Below, one piece after another: positions 32,477-47,104 of a DNA stretch of 64,000 nt. The notes under the pieces were generated by a model. That model saw only the letters and a list, made by a program, of their open reading frames with translations. It made no database searches and had not been told where the DNA came from. Both the position numbers and the translations under genes were made by a program. The DNA comes from Pipra filicauda (taxonomy: Eukaryota > Chordata > Aves > Passeriformes > Pipridae), in NCBI RefSeq assembly GCF_003945595.2, contig NW_024104162.1, forward strand, positions 806,001-870,000. Reading direction: 5' to 3'. Within the stretch, counting starts at the first letter, position 1. The number at the start of each line of letters is the position of its first letter.

Positions 32477-35400
32477 CACCTTAGTGGTGTCCAGGTGGTT
32501 GTGAAATATTTGGAGTCCTGCATTTGACCGTGTAGGCAGGAGAGAGGTCACTGGCCTGTTTGCAGATCCAGGTGAAGGCTGGAGGACAAGTGAGGCTGTT
32601 TGGGATCACAGATGTTGTGGATGAGGACCTCATGGGCGCTTCTGTGCCCATGCAGTCCCCAGCCACGACACCCGTGGCATCCCAAATTTCAACACCCCAT
32701 TTTGCTAGCACTTGTAGCGAGGTGGCACCAGGTGGCAGCAAGGGACCAGGATGGGGAGCTGCTGCAGCAGCCTGGGGGAATCAGCTTCGCCCCCAGCTCC
32801 AAACCGCAAATTCTGCTCCTTGCTTTGGGCTGATGTCTAGGCAGGGTCTGGTCTCTCTCTGGGACTTATACCCTCCATATGTGCCGAACCCATGTGTCAC
32901 CCATCCAAGGGCAAAGCCCAGCATTCCTATGCTTGGAGCTGGGTGCTCTCGGGGTCAAATTCACTCCTTCCATAAGATGCCCAGACTTTGAAGTTTAAGA
33001 GCAAGTCACCCCTGAAAGGAGTTAAATAATTAACTTGTTTTCAGGTTACTGGATTTGGCTTGCAAGAAAACTTCCCTGTGTCAGCAGCTCTTGACGGCTG
33101 TTTCTGGGCTCTGGCTCAGAGGGGGATGATGTGAGGGATGTGAAAGGAAAAAATAGGTGATGCTGGGCCAGAGCACCACTGCTGGGAGTGAAATCAGTTT
33201 GCGCATCCCATTCCCTGTGGGTTGGAGGAGACAGGGGTGATGCATCTACCCCTTTTAGCCCTGGAGAAATGATGTCAGGCCTCCCATCCCACACAGCTCA
33301 GGAGAGCCTGTGCAGCATTCTCCTCTCCTCTCTGCATCTCTCTTCAGCACCTGCTCCCCTGCTAGCAGTTCCCATTTGAGCAACCAGAGCACTGTGGCCA
33401 AGAGGGCTCCTGCAAATCTCCTGGCAGTGCTTGAGAGCTACTGACCTGGATTCAGTTACTGGGAGATGCATCTGGCCATGGGTTACCTGCCACTATTCTC
33501 TGTGTCAGCGCCTGACTTTGGGTTTAGCTGCATTTGGAGCCTGAGCAGGCGGCTCTGGATGGAGGCTGGTGCTGTGCCGGCACACAGAAATGGGATCAAC
33601 AGCCTCTTCCTGTTGTGCAACTGTTGTGCAGCCCATGTAGAGAATTTTTGGGAGATTTGTCAAGGCTTTTGTGTTTTCAGATAATATTTATTTGCTTGTG
33701 TCAGGTCTTGATTTCACAACCAAGGGATTTAAATACTACAGGCTGAGAGGGGGCATGAACCTTGCCTAGTCTACCCTGAAGTGCCATGTGCTGCTCCTGA
33801 GGCTCTCCGTGCCCATCCCAGCTGCCCTCACCTGCCCAGCCCTGGGCAAGACTCCCCAGTCCTGCTGACTCTGGAGCTGGGTTCTGGCACAAACATTATT
33901 TAAAGTTTTGCGTGGCAGCCCACACGTGTTTCTGCCCCTATGTAATAGTTCAGCTTGGGTATGAGCCCACTCATCCAACCCACATGGTGGGGCCTGGGCT
34001 TCAGGTACCAACACCTCCCGCTCCACACTCTGTGCCAGGGGCAAGGGATGGCTGAGCTCATCCCACTTGTGTGCAGAGCCACAGGTGAGCTCTGCCCATG
34101 GGGCTTCAGGCTCTTGGCAGGGCAGGGCTGAGATTTGAGCTCCTCTCTGCTCTGAAACCTGCCACTTTGCCACTTCCCTGCTCCCCATTTCTGGTTTGGT
34201 CCTCTCCTCATTGATCCTGAGGTGCAGCTGGGACCAAGGAATAAGGCACAGTGCTGTGTACTCTAACCAGCATCTTTCTAGCAAGACCCATATTTACTGG
34301 ATTTCAGGCATTTGGCATTTTGGCTGTGCATACACCTGACCTTGCTGTGTTTCTGGTTATGGTTCCCAGAGTAGGCACAGGGATCCAGGGTGTGAGCATC
34401 AAACTTCCCAAGGTGAAGCCACCTGTAATGCATGGGGGGAAAAGGCAGGGAAAAGTTGCAAAACCCAGGGCAGGGGCCAGAGCAAAAGGTGTGCAGCTGA
34501 CATGCCATCTGTGGTTCAGGGGGCATCAGGGCATGGGCAGTGTTTGGAAAAATAACCCCTAGAGAGGCTGCTAATGCCGGCAGGAGCCTGGTGTTCACTG
34601 GTGTCCTGGCCCCTGAGGGATGAAGCCCTCATGCCCATGGTGCCACTGGCACATGTGCTGCAGAGAGTGACCTCTGCATGGCTGGCAGTGGGGGGCTGTG
34701 AGACGGGGCAGGTGCTCCCCTTGGCCTCTCACTTTTGGATGGGTGCTGTGGGGAAGGAGTGCTCTCCTCCCACTGCCTCCAGCCCTTCCCACCATGCCAG
34801 TGGTCCACCAGTGAAAGGCAGCCAGCTCCTGAGAGGTGTCCAGGGTTGGTTTGGGAATGGTGGATCAGATGAGGCAGTGAGCAGCTGCCCACAAAAAGTT
34901 CCTTGGCTTTTTCAGGCTGTTGTTTAGCTCAACCCCAAGGCCCCCAGGAGCGAGGTGACCGTGCCCTTGTGCACCACAAACCAAACGCTTGTCACTTGAC
35001 TTCACTGCCCTGGGACACTGCTCTCTGTGGGTTTGCCTTTAATTGAGTGAGCGAGGTGCCTGCCAAAGATCAGATTGGGGTCAGCTTCAGATCTCCCAGG
35101 TGCAATCCCGTGCCAGGCACGGGAGGAGGGAGGATGATATCTTGCCCTGCTGACCGAGGGAGGCTGGCGTGCGAAAGGCCACTGAGGGCTGGCAGGAGGT
35201 GTGCCCAGGCAGCACCTTCCTGCTCGCTTGGAGCTGCACAGGCAGGACCGCGTATTTGAAACTGTGTGTCAGCATCGGGGTTGGGAGTTGCTCCTACAAT
35301 CGGGAAGGTTGTTGGCTGTGCCAGTGGGTTCAGCTGGAGTCATTTGCATTTCTTCAAGTAACTGAGGGATCTCCAGGAAAGGGAACAAAGCCACTTCAGT

Positions 35401-35856
35401 GGCATCAGCCAATTCCTGGAATGGGAACACAACCCCTGCTCTGGGCAGGGCAAGCCCTTAGGGAGATGAGTGTGAGTGGGCCACTGGGAAGTGCCAGCCT
35501 CTTGACAGTGGTGCTGGGAGGGACTGAAAGAGTGGCAGAAACCTTTGTACAGTCTTAGCTGTGTTTTTCCTGTTATAAAGAACACAGAAAGCTTTCTTGA
35601 TAAGAGCTGACGTAAATCAAAAACTGAACCACAACCAGGAGCTCTCCTGAGACGTGCCCTTGAGTCCCAGACCACAGGGATGGGATGTGATGCCAGCACT
35701 CTTATGCAGCATGTTTGTTGTCAAAGCTTGTTCCCATTATAGTCACACCTCTCTCTGTGCCGAGGACATGGCTGGTGTCCTGTCCCCTTCCCTTTGTGGA
35801 GGGCCAAAGTTGGTGGGTGGTGAGAGCAGGGCCTCCCTGTTCCTCTCCTGGATACC

Positions 35857-35883
35857 AGGAGCTATGAGGCTCTCATAGCTCTT
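35857..35883. repeat. Short hairpin-forming inverted repeat
   Basis: GAGCTATGAG and its exact complement CTCATAGCTC are separated by three bases (GCT), and the stem extends by one wobble and one A-T pair. It is too short for a microRNA precursor. No function is assigned. Confidence 0.8.
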
Positions 35884-37335
35884 TTGGGGAAATCAGGAAT
35901 AGTTTGTGTAAGATTTAGTCATCAGAGGTGGGAGTCAGTCTCCCAGGACCATTACTGCAGCTGGAATGACTCCTTCATCTTTATCACCAGCGGGAGCTGG
36001 TTACCCATTTCCAGGCTCTGCACTACCTCCCGTTCTTAACGATTCCCACATCCTTCAGGAATCTTCCCCAGAGTAATTCTGGGTCCCCTGCCAGAGCTGA
36101 GGGCACCCAAGAGCTGGTGCTAGACACCCACCCCACCACAGGCCTGCCAGCACTGCCTTCAGCGTGACCAAATTTTGACCATTAAACCTCTCCAAGCACT
36201 GGCGAGGCAATCCTGCTGTCATAGGCTGGACTGACTGGCACTATGTAGTGTTCAAATTGCCCAGAAATTCCCTTTTTGAAACTTTATTTGCAACTGCTTG
36301 CTGCTTTACCTAGTCTCAGCTGTGGGGCTGGCAGTGTATGGGACAAGTTAAGGCAGTTGTTGCTGAAATCATTTTAGGTGTGGTCAAACCCCTCATTACC
36401 TCTGCATAATCAGAAAGGAAATATAAAATCTAAAAGAAAATATAAGATATTTTGGCATTACAGGCACTGGAACCCTGTGGGGTGAGTCTGACCTGACCTG
36501 GGGCATCATCTCACTTCCCCCAGGCTTTGTCCTGCCAGGACCCCAAGGGTTCATGCAGGGAGCTGAAGTGAAGGGGATATGCAGCTATGGGGAAGATGTC
36601 TCCCCTCCCTCCAAAGCTGTTGTTTCACTGGAGCATTTTGCAGGAGAATATGGCAGCTCCATGAGCTTTCCCAATGGAAAATCCTTCCAGTGCTGTTGGT
36701 TTGGTTTTTGTGGTGGCTCCCTCTGCTAAATGCCTCATTACGGGGTGAGTTAGTATTTTTGATATTTTTAGATGCTGTTCAGCCCAGCGTCAGGACTTTG
36801 TAATTAAAGGAACTGTTTTGGCAGTCGGATGTTGCCAACCTGGAGCTCTTGGTCTGAAACCGCCTTCCCACAGAATTATGCGCGGCGCCAGCATCCCGTC
36901 CTGGGGAGGGCACGGCTGTGATGGGAGGGACAGGATCCCTGTGGGTACCTGCCCACCATGTCAGGAGGGATGGAGGGGCTCGAGGGGCACAGACGCAGTG
37001 GACTCCGGTTTTTTTGAGTCCTGACATTCTGGAGCCAAGGGCTCCTTGTTCTGCTGCTCCCTCGATGAAGGTGGCAGGCAGGGTGGCACAATGGGGACCA
37101 GTGTGTGAAGGCCTCTTCTACTGCATCCTCTGTGCCCTTGATCCCTTGCTGCATTCAAAGTGTGTCCCTCCTTCAACCCCACCATGGGAGTCACTCATCC
37201 CAGAGCCTGGCTGTGCCTCGACAGGTTGGGCAGCGACTGTCTGAGCCAGCAAAGCCTATTTCCCTTCATAGGCTGAGATAAACCTAAAAATAACCTTGTT
37301 ATCTTCCACTTGATCCAAATCAACCTCAGCCCCAG

Positions 37336-37345
37336 CTATAAATAG
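37336..37345. promoter_or_regulatory. MEF2/TATA-like site CTATAAATAG
   Basis: Perfect match to the MEF2 consensus YTAWWWWTAR, also usable as a TATA box. The same decamer recurs at 43,754. Motif-level evidence only. Confidence 0.3.
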
Positions 37346-40300
37346 CCATGAGTATGTCTAGGTGGGTTGCAGGGGATGGGGCGCAGTGGGGTCACTGTCC
37401 CCTGTGGGGGCTGGCCTTGCTGCAGGGGGGCCTCTGCACCAGGCTGCAAAGCTGCTGCTTTGCCCCCACCATGGGGCCAAGGCACTTGCTGTGCTGGGAG
37501 GGGCTGTGCCCCCAAGGTACCTGCATGCCAATGGGTGAGGAGGCTCTGTCCTGTTGCAAAACAGGTCCCAAAAATAGTCTGAGTGCTGGATAAACATCAC
37601 CCCATGCATCTTCTCTGACATGGGACCTTGCCCGACATGTTACTCAAAAATCTCTCAACACCGTTACAACTGCAGGACCTTGCCCTGAGGGGCCACTGTG
37701 GGGTCCCACCTGGCCTCATGCTGCCCGTGGTCTCACCCACAGGGACATGCTGTGCTGTGCCACCCAGGGCTTGCTGCAGCCCCTGTGTTGTCCTACAATG
37801 ACCAAGGCTCCCAGCACCCTCAATTTTAAAATCTACACTCCAGATTTGGCTGCTCCTCTTTGCCAACCTTCCCCATCTCCAGGGAGTTGTGCCTCCTCCC
37901 AGCTGCAAATGCAGAGGAGTTTTGGTAGGGAGGCAGCAAAAGAAACTTTGTCTGAGGGGAGAGGGATAGGGCTGGATGGGTCAGTGAGGAGGGTGAGAAA
38001 CCGGCTGGGAATTGCACTGGCTAATTTCTTGGCTCAGCCACTTGGAACTGCCAGACTGGGACAAATCCCAGTATCCGCATGTATCTGCTGGGAATGGGCT
38101 GCTGCCCCCTCGCAGCATGTCCACCTGTCCTCATCCCCACCACCAGGCAATGATGTCAAGCTGGAACATATCACACCAGCTGCAAAGCGTGGTGTCCTCT
38201 GGCCTGGCTGGATGATGCCCTGTGGCAACCCCGCCCTCATGTCCACCCACCTGTCTCTCTCCCCAGCTGCTCCAGACTGGGAAACCCATGCAGTGGCACA
38301 CTGGGTGGGAGAAATGATGCAGTGATCTGCAGTGATCTCCCCATGCCAGTGGGGAGCCTGGCCCTTGTCCTGGCACCAGCAGGCACATGCAGGAGCAGGG
38401 CAGGAGGGACAGAGCAGCCTGACACTGCACCAGCTGCCATGTGTCTGGCCAGCAGGGTTGGAAAACGGAGCTCGAGGTGCTGCTGTTGGGGTGAGTCTAC
38501 AGCTTGGGGCTGTTTTGGGGCTTAGGGGCACAAGTGGCCCTTTGCAGCAGGGCTGGGGCTCTGCTGGCTTTGCAGCAGTGGCAGGGCAGGGAGCCCACGG
38601 TGTCCCCGGTGCCTCGTGTTGGGTCCTGGCCAGTGCCCTTGCTCTCGCTTCTCTGGGCACTGAAATTAGCCACTGACATCAAAGAGAAGTGAAGTAAAAA
38701 AGGAGAGGAGAGGTTCTGTTTACTTAAATCAAAAATAATTTGTGGCAATGCATCTTCTTCCAAGGCAAACAGTGCAGGAGCCTGTCCGTGCTAATTTGGG
38801 AAGCTGAAAGGGAGTTAAATAAAAACATGAACCTCTGACAGGGAAACAACCGGGCTCGTGTGCTAAAATAGAGCCGAGGACGCCAGCAGCTGTAGCTGGA
38901 GGAGCTGGGGAAGGGCTGGGAGGGAGGGGTGAAGTCCAGGGTGGCAGGAGGGAGGTAACCCGCTGTGTTCCAGCATTGTGCAATAAAGGATAACCTCACT
39001 CCGTGCTGAGCCCTGCGCCAGCAGCCGGGGCCAGCCCGCGTCCTGGGTGGGCAGGGCTGGAGTGCTTGCATGGAGGGGATCTGCTTGTGTTCTATACAGC
39101 GGGTTTATATGTGTATATGTCTGCCTGCTCTGTGTGGGACTGAAGCTGGGGACCCAAATGGGCCATAAGGCCACATACCCCCCAGGAACTGATGTATGTG
39201 GCCAGGACTGGAGGAGGGGAAGTGTCACTTCCCATCACCCCCACTCTCATGCTACCCTAAATGGCTGCTGTTGTCCCCAGCATGGTTGCTGGTACTGGTA
39301 ACATGTCACCATCCTTGGTAGCGGTAACTCGGGGGTCAGCACACCCTGGGGACGCCCTTGCAAAGACTGTGGGAGGGTGTGCGGTGGTGGCACCCCTGCC
39401 TGGCACTGTACGTGCTGAGGGGAGGGGTGCGGGTCCTGCTGCTGCTGCAGGACGTCCTCTTCAACTGTGTTTCTGCTGCAGCTCCTCTGCAAGTCCGTGC
39501 AGGCAGGGAAGCCCCGAGCCGGGGGGTGCCACTGCACAGTGCAGAGCAGGCAGCTGAGCTGCAGCGGAGGTACCTCCAGCTCCCCGTGCTGCCAGGTGAA
39601 GTGGCAGAAAGTGCCACCTCCGATTGATGCTGAGCCTCGCTGCGCGGCTACTGAAAGGCCTCCGGTGAGTCACAGTAATGCTGGCACTGCCCGTGGAGGT
39701 GTGACCGCAGGGAGCCGGATGTGAAAACCAGCTGCTTTAATGAGCGCGGCAATGTGTTTGTTTGGGCAGCGGGGAGGAGGGTGTGAGACATCCGTACCTG
39801 CGGAGGGAACAGCACGGGCTGTCCTGGTCTGCAACCTGTTCCAGCAGGTTTCTATATGCTCTGAGGGGCACCTGGGAAACACCCCCAGTGTCAACCCCAG
39901 CAGGAGCTGAAGGGCTCCCCAGTGCTGCAAAACAGGGAGCCCCTGCGGCATGTTGAAGAGGATGGGACCCTGTCCTGTCTGCTGGGGCAGGACAGGGATG
40001 AGGGACCGGCCAGCAGGTTTTCTGGGGCTGCTTCTGTGCAGCTGCTGGAACATTCTCCATTAGGGATGGTGCTCGATCTCGCCCAGCTCCAGCCCCACTG
40101 CAGCTTTCCTGTGGCCAAAAGCAACTAAAAAGTTGCCTGTGGGGTCAGCACTTGATAACAGGGCTATTGGCAGGACAAAATAACCTTCCATGGTGGGGCA
40201 CCAGGGTACCAACGCCAAGGGCCACAGAAACCCTGTGTCAGCAGCACTAGAAATTGTTTTCCTCCCACGTTTTCTGAGTTAATGGTGGAGTTGAGCCTTG

Positions 40301-43300
40301 GCTGTGCAGAGACAGGGGTCCAGCTGGTGGAAGGGTTTTGAACTACAGCAGATGTGTTTCTGAGAAGGAGTGAACTTCAGCCCTGTGTTTACCAGCAGAA
40401 ATGTGCTGCCTCGACAGTCACCTTCTCACTTGCTCGGGATTTTGTTATGTTGGCATGGTTTGGCTTCACCTCCTCACCTACTCTCTGCAGAGGGGGGAAT
40501 GTCCCACCTCACAGAGAGGGATTAATTGCTTGTCAGTATTTTTAGCCAGCATAGTCGGAATTTACCTGTAACTGAAGCAAAGGGGAATGTGGCACCAAGG
40601 AGACCAGAACCTCAGGGGTAGCTGGTTGAGCTGTGCCCTGGTAAGTGTCCAGCTGGAGCTGCAGGAGCAGATACCAAGGAATACAGGAACATGTGCAAAA
40701 CCCAAAGCAAACAGAAGTACCCACAGCCCCCAGATCTGCACCTCTGCTAATGACAGGGCTGGCTGGCTCTCAGGGTGGCCAGCACAAGTCGGTACTCCAA
40801 AGAAAGCCCATGTACATCTGTCTGTGCCAACTTCTTAAAATAACCAGATAGCAAGTCTGTTTAGTGCAAGGAGAGTAAAACAAAGGCAGTTTCTCTTTGG
40901 CATGGTCCTGAAGGGGAGGGCTCCAGGAGAGCTGTGCAGGCATCCCGGCCAAGCTGCAGCATTGCCTCACCCATCTCACTGTAGACTGAGACATTTTACA
41001 AGGCTGAACCACATACGTCCAGGTTGCCCATGCCTGTGTCACCCCAACTCACTCCTCTGGGGTGAATATAGGCTGGTGTCATTGTTAATGATATGACACG
41101 TGGGGATTTTCTCCCTAAGGGTATTTCTTAGAAAAATTGGGCTGAGGAGAGACCTTCCACCGAGAACAGCTAATTGCTAACAGGAGCAGGGAGTTGAAAG
41201 GTGCCAGCCCTAATGCTTGGAAGGAGAGAGGGAGGGAGGGAGCAAGCAAGCCAGGGTAATGCAGTGTTCCCTTCCCATCCAGGTAAGTTCACAACACTTT
41301 TCAAAAATAAGTGGTGCAGCCCTGCCTTGGCTGCCCAGGACAGAGGACCCTGGAGCCGGTGAGTTCCTTTGGGAAGCCATTGGCTGGCTCCAGCATCAGA
41401 TGGCTGTGGAGAGGGAGCATCAGTGCAGCTTTTTCTTGGAAAATCATTAAGTGTTTGACTCAAGTCGTCCAGAGAGAAGCAAGCACAGCCTGGTCCCCAC
41501 TGAGCTGTACTGCAGGGAGGTGACGGCACATCCATCAGGGTCACGCCCCTGTGTGGGACACTGTTTCCTCCCACGGCATCAGCACAGTGGGACGTCTCAT
41601 AAACCACAATTAAATGGTCCCTGCAGCCGGCTGAGCTCGGGGTGTGCAGGACCCCATGCCGGGAGGAGCCGTGCGTGTGCTGGGACAGAGGCTTTGGGTT
41701 TTGCTCTGTGCGTCACCAGCCTGGGGGGGTGACTTCTCTGTGGCTTCTCCCCAGAACATTGGCAGCTGACATCCAATTTTGTCTGTCCCCCTCCCTGCTG
41801 TGCCCTGGGTGCCGTGAGGGTGGTGGCAGCTGCCCTGGGAGCCCAGGCAGTGGGTCTTGCTCCTCTAGGGATTTCTCCCTGTGGAGTTTCTGCAGGGGCT
41901 GAAGGCTTTGAATTGCTGAAACAAGCTCAGGCGAACCCAGCACTTGCTCCTGCCCAGTTACGTGCACAAGACAATACTGGTGTGGGGACATGGGCAGTTG
42001 CCTCCTCCTCTCTGCAAGAGCCCTCACCACTGGGCTGGGAAAGGTTTATTTCCTCAAGCACGTTATAACCCATTAATTAAGTAATGGACACTGTGGATTG
42101 AGGTTTGGGTTTCACCCTCAGTGGTGTCAAACAGAGGTCAGGCTCTTGGCTTGTCCCCTGCCCTCATTTGAGGGCTGTGCTCCCCAAGGCTATTGCGAGG
42201 GCAGCAAGGGTATCTCTGCTGCCTACCCTGCCCTTGGCACTGGCAAGTGTCGGGGCTCGTGACTGGCATGTGTGGTATGGCTGTTTGTGGTGCAGCAGCT
42301 GCTCCTTGGGGTCTTGTGGATGGTGAAAGAGCACAGAGTGTCTCCAGGACATCCCCCAGCATTCCAGTTCAAGGCATGAGGGACCAGATGGACGTTGGGG
42401 TGACTGGCATCACCCCATGCTCAGGCTGTTCCCATTTTTGACAGGTGAGGGAGGTGGCACATGCTGTCAGCTGTCATAGGAGCAGGATGGCAGCGCTGGC
42501 CACAACCCATCCCTGATTTCAGCATGCCCACAACTATTTTTACAGCCCAGAAACATTGTATTCCCAATGCCATGGGTTAGCAAAGAACTGGCATTAATAG
42601 AGCGGCTTCCTCATGACCTGGAGAGGTGCAAGGAGCCAAGGGTTGGTGCTCATTAGCTGTTGGGGACCCAGAGTGGGGGTGATGTGCAGCATCACCCTGG
42701 GATGCAACCGGGCGAAATCTGGGCATGGCCACCCTGGCCTGGATGGAGGAGATCCATCTGCCCCATGAGGGCTCACTGCATTGCTGCCAATGCGTCCTCA
42801 CCCTGCAGCTCTCCTCTCTCATTTTAATTTGCTTTTCTTGTTTGGTACATTGTTATTTTGTTCTGAAAGAGCTTTAGGAGGTTGCTTTGTGTCCATCCCG
42901 CTGGGAAGAAGCAGAGCCACCCCTCTGCTCTCCCTGCTCCCTGGCATAAGGAGGCCTTTCTTCTCCCCCTTTATTTTAGCACTTTGATGTCCTCATAATT
43001 TATTTTTGCAGCAGAGTTGTTTTCATGATAAAATGGAAATGTTTCCCATGGGTGGCTTTAAAATGAAAGGCTGAGTGAGGAGGCTAAAAATAGCATTGTG
43101 TGAGCCGCTGGCTGCATGAGCAACTGGGCTGGGCAGGGACTGCTTGCTAAGCTGGGGAGGGGACCTGGTGGTCCCTAGGGCTATGTCTGAGGGGACCCTC
43201 GCTGATGGTTAACCCTTGGTGCTTAATGTGGCTGGTTCACAGGCCAAGCTCGGGGTTGCTTTTCTCTAGAGCTGAGCTTGGTTATGCTGCATTTGCGGCA

Positions 43301-43701
43301 GACGCCCCCTCTCCTGATGTGAGCTCTTGCTGTCTGGATGGGGACCCAGAGAATCCCATGGGACCATTGCAGATGGCACAGGTGCACAGGGCAGCCAAGG
43401 CAGTGCCAGTGTGGGGGTACTGAAGACCCCAGCTACTCCCCACCTTCAGGAAGGAGAAAGCCAGGAGCTGATGAGCAGGATGAAGATAAAGGGCCATTAA
43501 CTCAGTAGCTGGGTCTGCCCAGCCCCTGCCTCTCTCCCCAGGGTTGCACCGAGGGCTGCCTCTGAGGGAGCTGAGTAGGATGTAGCTGTCAGCCTTTATC
43601 CACTGGAAGTGATGCTGCTGGGGAGAGCTCTCCCAGTAACGTCTCTCATTACATGAACTGACTGCCCTGCTAGCAGGAAAGTTCAGCTCTGTTTACCCTG
43701 T

Positions 43702-43763
43702 TGACTCATCTTCCCTTTCATCTTCTCGCTCAGATGTAGCTTATTATACGGTGCTATAAATAG
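43702..43763. promoter_or_regulatory. AP-1 site plus MEF2/TATA-like site
   Basis: TGACTCA lies near 43,703 and CTATAAATAG at 43,754-43,763, within 62 bp. The combination could be an enhancer or a minor promoter. No exon is evident nearby. Confidence 0.3.
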
Positions 43764-46700
43764 GGTTTGCTCCTGATTACATGTGCCCAGCTCTTACCGT
43801 TTCTTGCCCAGGCATGACGTGAGCAGAGAGCCTCCCGGCACGGTTGTGTAACGTTTCGTTATGTCTCTGGGAATGGGAGTGGGCGGGTGGGCTTGTCTGG
43901 GGCTGTCTCCTCCTTTTATTTTTGATAGCAATAGCTCTGAGGGTGCCTCTGACCGAATCTCATTGCAGCATCTCTTTCTGCTGCTGCTCATCCACATCTC
44001 TTCTGTCCTCCAAGTGCTGACCCAAAATCCCACTGCCATCTGCCAGGGCCCCACTGCCCAACTCCTGCCTGTCCTGGGACTGCAGAGCAAAACCGTCCAG
44101 GCTGTGACCTTGCTCTACAGTAGCTGAGAGCAGCTGGGCAGCATGGCAGATTCCTGTCCCAGGGAACAACGGCAGTGCAGCCACTTGGCATCCCACACTT
44201 CAGTCGCATGTCAGCAGCGTCCAATGTATTTCCTGAATGGGGCTTCAGAGACCCGTAAGTGTACCAAGGAGGGCAGGAATACCATCATAGGAGGGTTTTT
44301 GGCTGTGTAGGTGCACAGAGTCGCCCTACAGCCATCTCTGACGAGAAGGTGCCAGGCGGGATGGCCTGGCACAGCAACACTCACGGGAGGCGTCAGCACA
44401 TTGCTCAAAGGCGTTTGCTATAAACAGATGGGCGGCTCAGCCCAAAAGCTGTAATCGTGTACGTGCCAGCACGAGATGGGAGCGGGTAAATGCAGGTGGC
44501 TGCTGTGTCCGCCAAATGCAGCTCAATGACAACACTGGCATCTCAAAAGTGTGGCCCAGTGACATAAATATCCCAGCGTGACTGTGAGGTGGGGAGTGGG
44601 ATGGAGGCACCGACAGAGCCCGCAGCTCTGATAGGATGGCAGGCAGAGTCAGCAGAGCTGACGGGGCCTTCAGCCTCCTTGTCCTCCATGCAAATCCACA
44701 CCCAGGAAGTTAAGGACATTGAAAATTGTGGCAGGGATTGAGCTCACCCTGACAGTGAGTGCTGTCGTGCCAGGGCTTTTTGCTGGGGTAATGGTCTCTG
44801 CAGAGTTTTGGGGGTTGGTGGTGCAGTTCCCACCCCGAGGCATGGTGAAGTCAGCTATTTGCTGGGAAATTACTCTCAGCTGCAGGCAGGCAAGGTTAAA
44901 TTGCAGATGAAAGTCAAATATTTACAGCGCTCAAATTAGTGCTGTGATATTCTGGGTTGGGAAACCTTGTGCACTGATTCCTATGTAGTACAGAAATGTT
45001 GGCAAGCTGGTGGCAGCTTTGCCCAGCTCCAGTCCTGCCACGAAGAGCGTGGACCCAGCTGGCCTTGCTTCCCAGTGCTGCCCTTGTGGGATACCAGTTC
45101 CCTGTGGGTTTTTAGTGCCAGTCACAGTGGGTGAAGGTTCTGGGGTGTGCTGCCAGGTTTTTAAGGCCAGGAAGAACAATGATCTCCATTTAGTGGGTCT
45201 GCTCCATAATAGGGACTATTGTGACTCTCGCATTCCTCGGTCACCATTTGGGTGGTTAATTACCCTTGTTCTTAAGTAAACAGATAATTGTGCCTTATTG
45301 AAGGGTGGATGTTGAAGAGACAAAAGATGGGGTATGGGCTCTGCAGCAGCTCCTCATGGCCCTGCCATGCAGGATGAGGGCAGATGGCTCATACCAAGCA
45401 TGGGGCTGCATCTCCAGGCCACAGGCCACCACTGCAGCTGTGCCTTGAACCTCTTACGACACACTGAGGATCCCATCTCCATGGATCTGGGGTGATTTTT
45501 GATGAATTTGCATGACTCAGTGAATAGGGAATTGATCAGTTGCCAGCAGGGCTGGCGTCACTAGCCAGTGTGAGAGAAATGTGATGGGAACAACCAGTAT
45601 TTATTAAGGAGCTGGCACTGGAAGGGAAGCACCCTGGTGAGAACCCTAGGGAAGCGGCTGGGACCGGAGAGCCTGGGTTTCCTGGCAGATTTAGGCAGCA
45701 GGATCCGGGCAGCCTCAAGCTGGTGGAAGCAGGAAACCTTATTGCCCTGATGACTGCTGTGCCATGGTTTCTAGTTTTGCTTTGCGTTGATGGCCAGAGA
45801 CTTACTGGTTTTAACATCAAGGCTGAGATGCTGGAAACTGCTCCATTGATAAGGAGTCCGTCAGGGCGGGGATGTGCGAGATCATGCTGTGATGTCCCTG
45901 CTTTGCCATTTCCAAAGCCCTCCATGATGAGAAAGGCAGGAAAATGAAAGAACCACAAACCCACACTTTAAGCAACTTCTCTGTTCACCTAAAATAAAGG
46001 AGAGGAAGAGCTTGAGCATGTTTCCCATCTTCCCCAGGGCAGCCCACAGGAGTGATGTGGCTCAAGTAGAGATGGAGGATTTGGGACTCTTCAGGTGAGT
46101 AAGGAAAACTCTCCTGGATGGATGTCCACACATCACATGGGTGCTCTGCCTGCAGTGTTGATCAGCTGTGGCTTTCCTGTGTGGCACTGTCCATGGCAGG
46201 GTGGTACAAGCTCTGCCCTGAAAGCCTGGGCTGAGGCAAGTAGCTCCCACCTTGGAGCTGCTCAGAGGGGGCTGCAGCCCTTGCTGAGGCACACGAAGTG
46301 TGTCCCTGTGGGGTGATGGTGATAACAGATGACAACAATCCCTGCCAGTTGTCAGCAGAGGTGTGCTGTGGGCTTCACAAGCAAGGATGAAGTGAGCCTC
46401 CTGTCAACTTTGTGAGGACAGGAAACCCAGGGCCAGCCCTGGTTGGCTCCCTGTGGCTCCCGGCACGTGCACACGCCACAGGCCTTGTGCCTCCCCACCG
46501 GCATGGCGCCAAGCCACTTGCAATGAGGGAACCAAAACCAGGAGGATTTTGCAGGCTCTTTCATTAACCTTGGCCCAGTTACAGTTTGATTTAATAATCC
46601 CTACACAGATTGCCCAGATCAGGGTGGCATGAGATGAGGGAGAGAGAGAAAAACATCAGGAATATGTTTTTCAGAGAACTTCATCGGCTCTGAATCTGGC

Positions 46701-47104
46701 TTCAATCCGGCTGATGGATTGGCCTAGGGAGGGGGCAGCAGCCCTGCTCCATGCCAGACAGAGCTCACGTTCCTCTCATCTCTGGCACAGCTGCTGTGCT
46801 CGCTCAGCTTGCGAAGCCTGCCCTACTTTGGATCAGCCACAACATCTTTGATTTTGAGGTCAGTGACAGCTGCTGGCAAGCTTGCACGCCCTTACGCCGT
46901 GTTTACTTTTTAAGCAGCTCAATGTAAATGCAAAACTAACAGCTTCCTTGGGCTGGTTTAACTGTTTCAGTATTCCTGCTGAGGAATTGTGGGTGTGTTA
47001 GGATGGGGCTTGCAGCCTTCACATGGCTGCAGCTGTTTGCGCCAGATGAGGCTTCAGTTCTGCTTAATCCTGATTGTTGAGCCCTCGCTGAGAACTGAAA
47101 AGGA

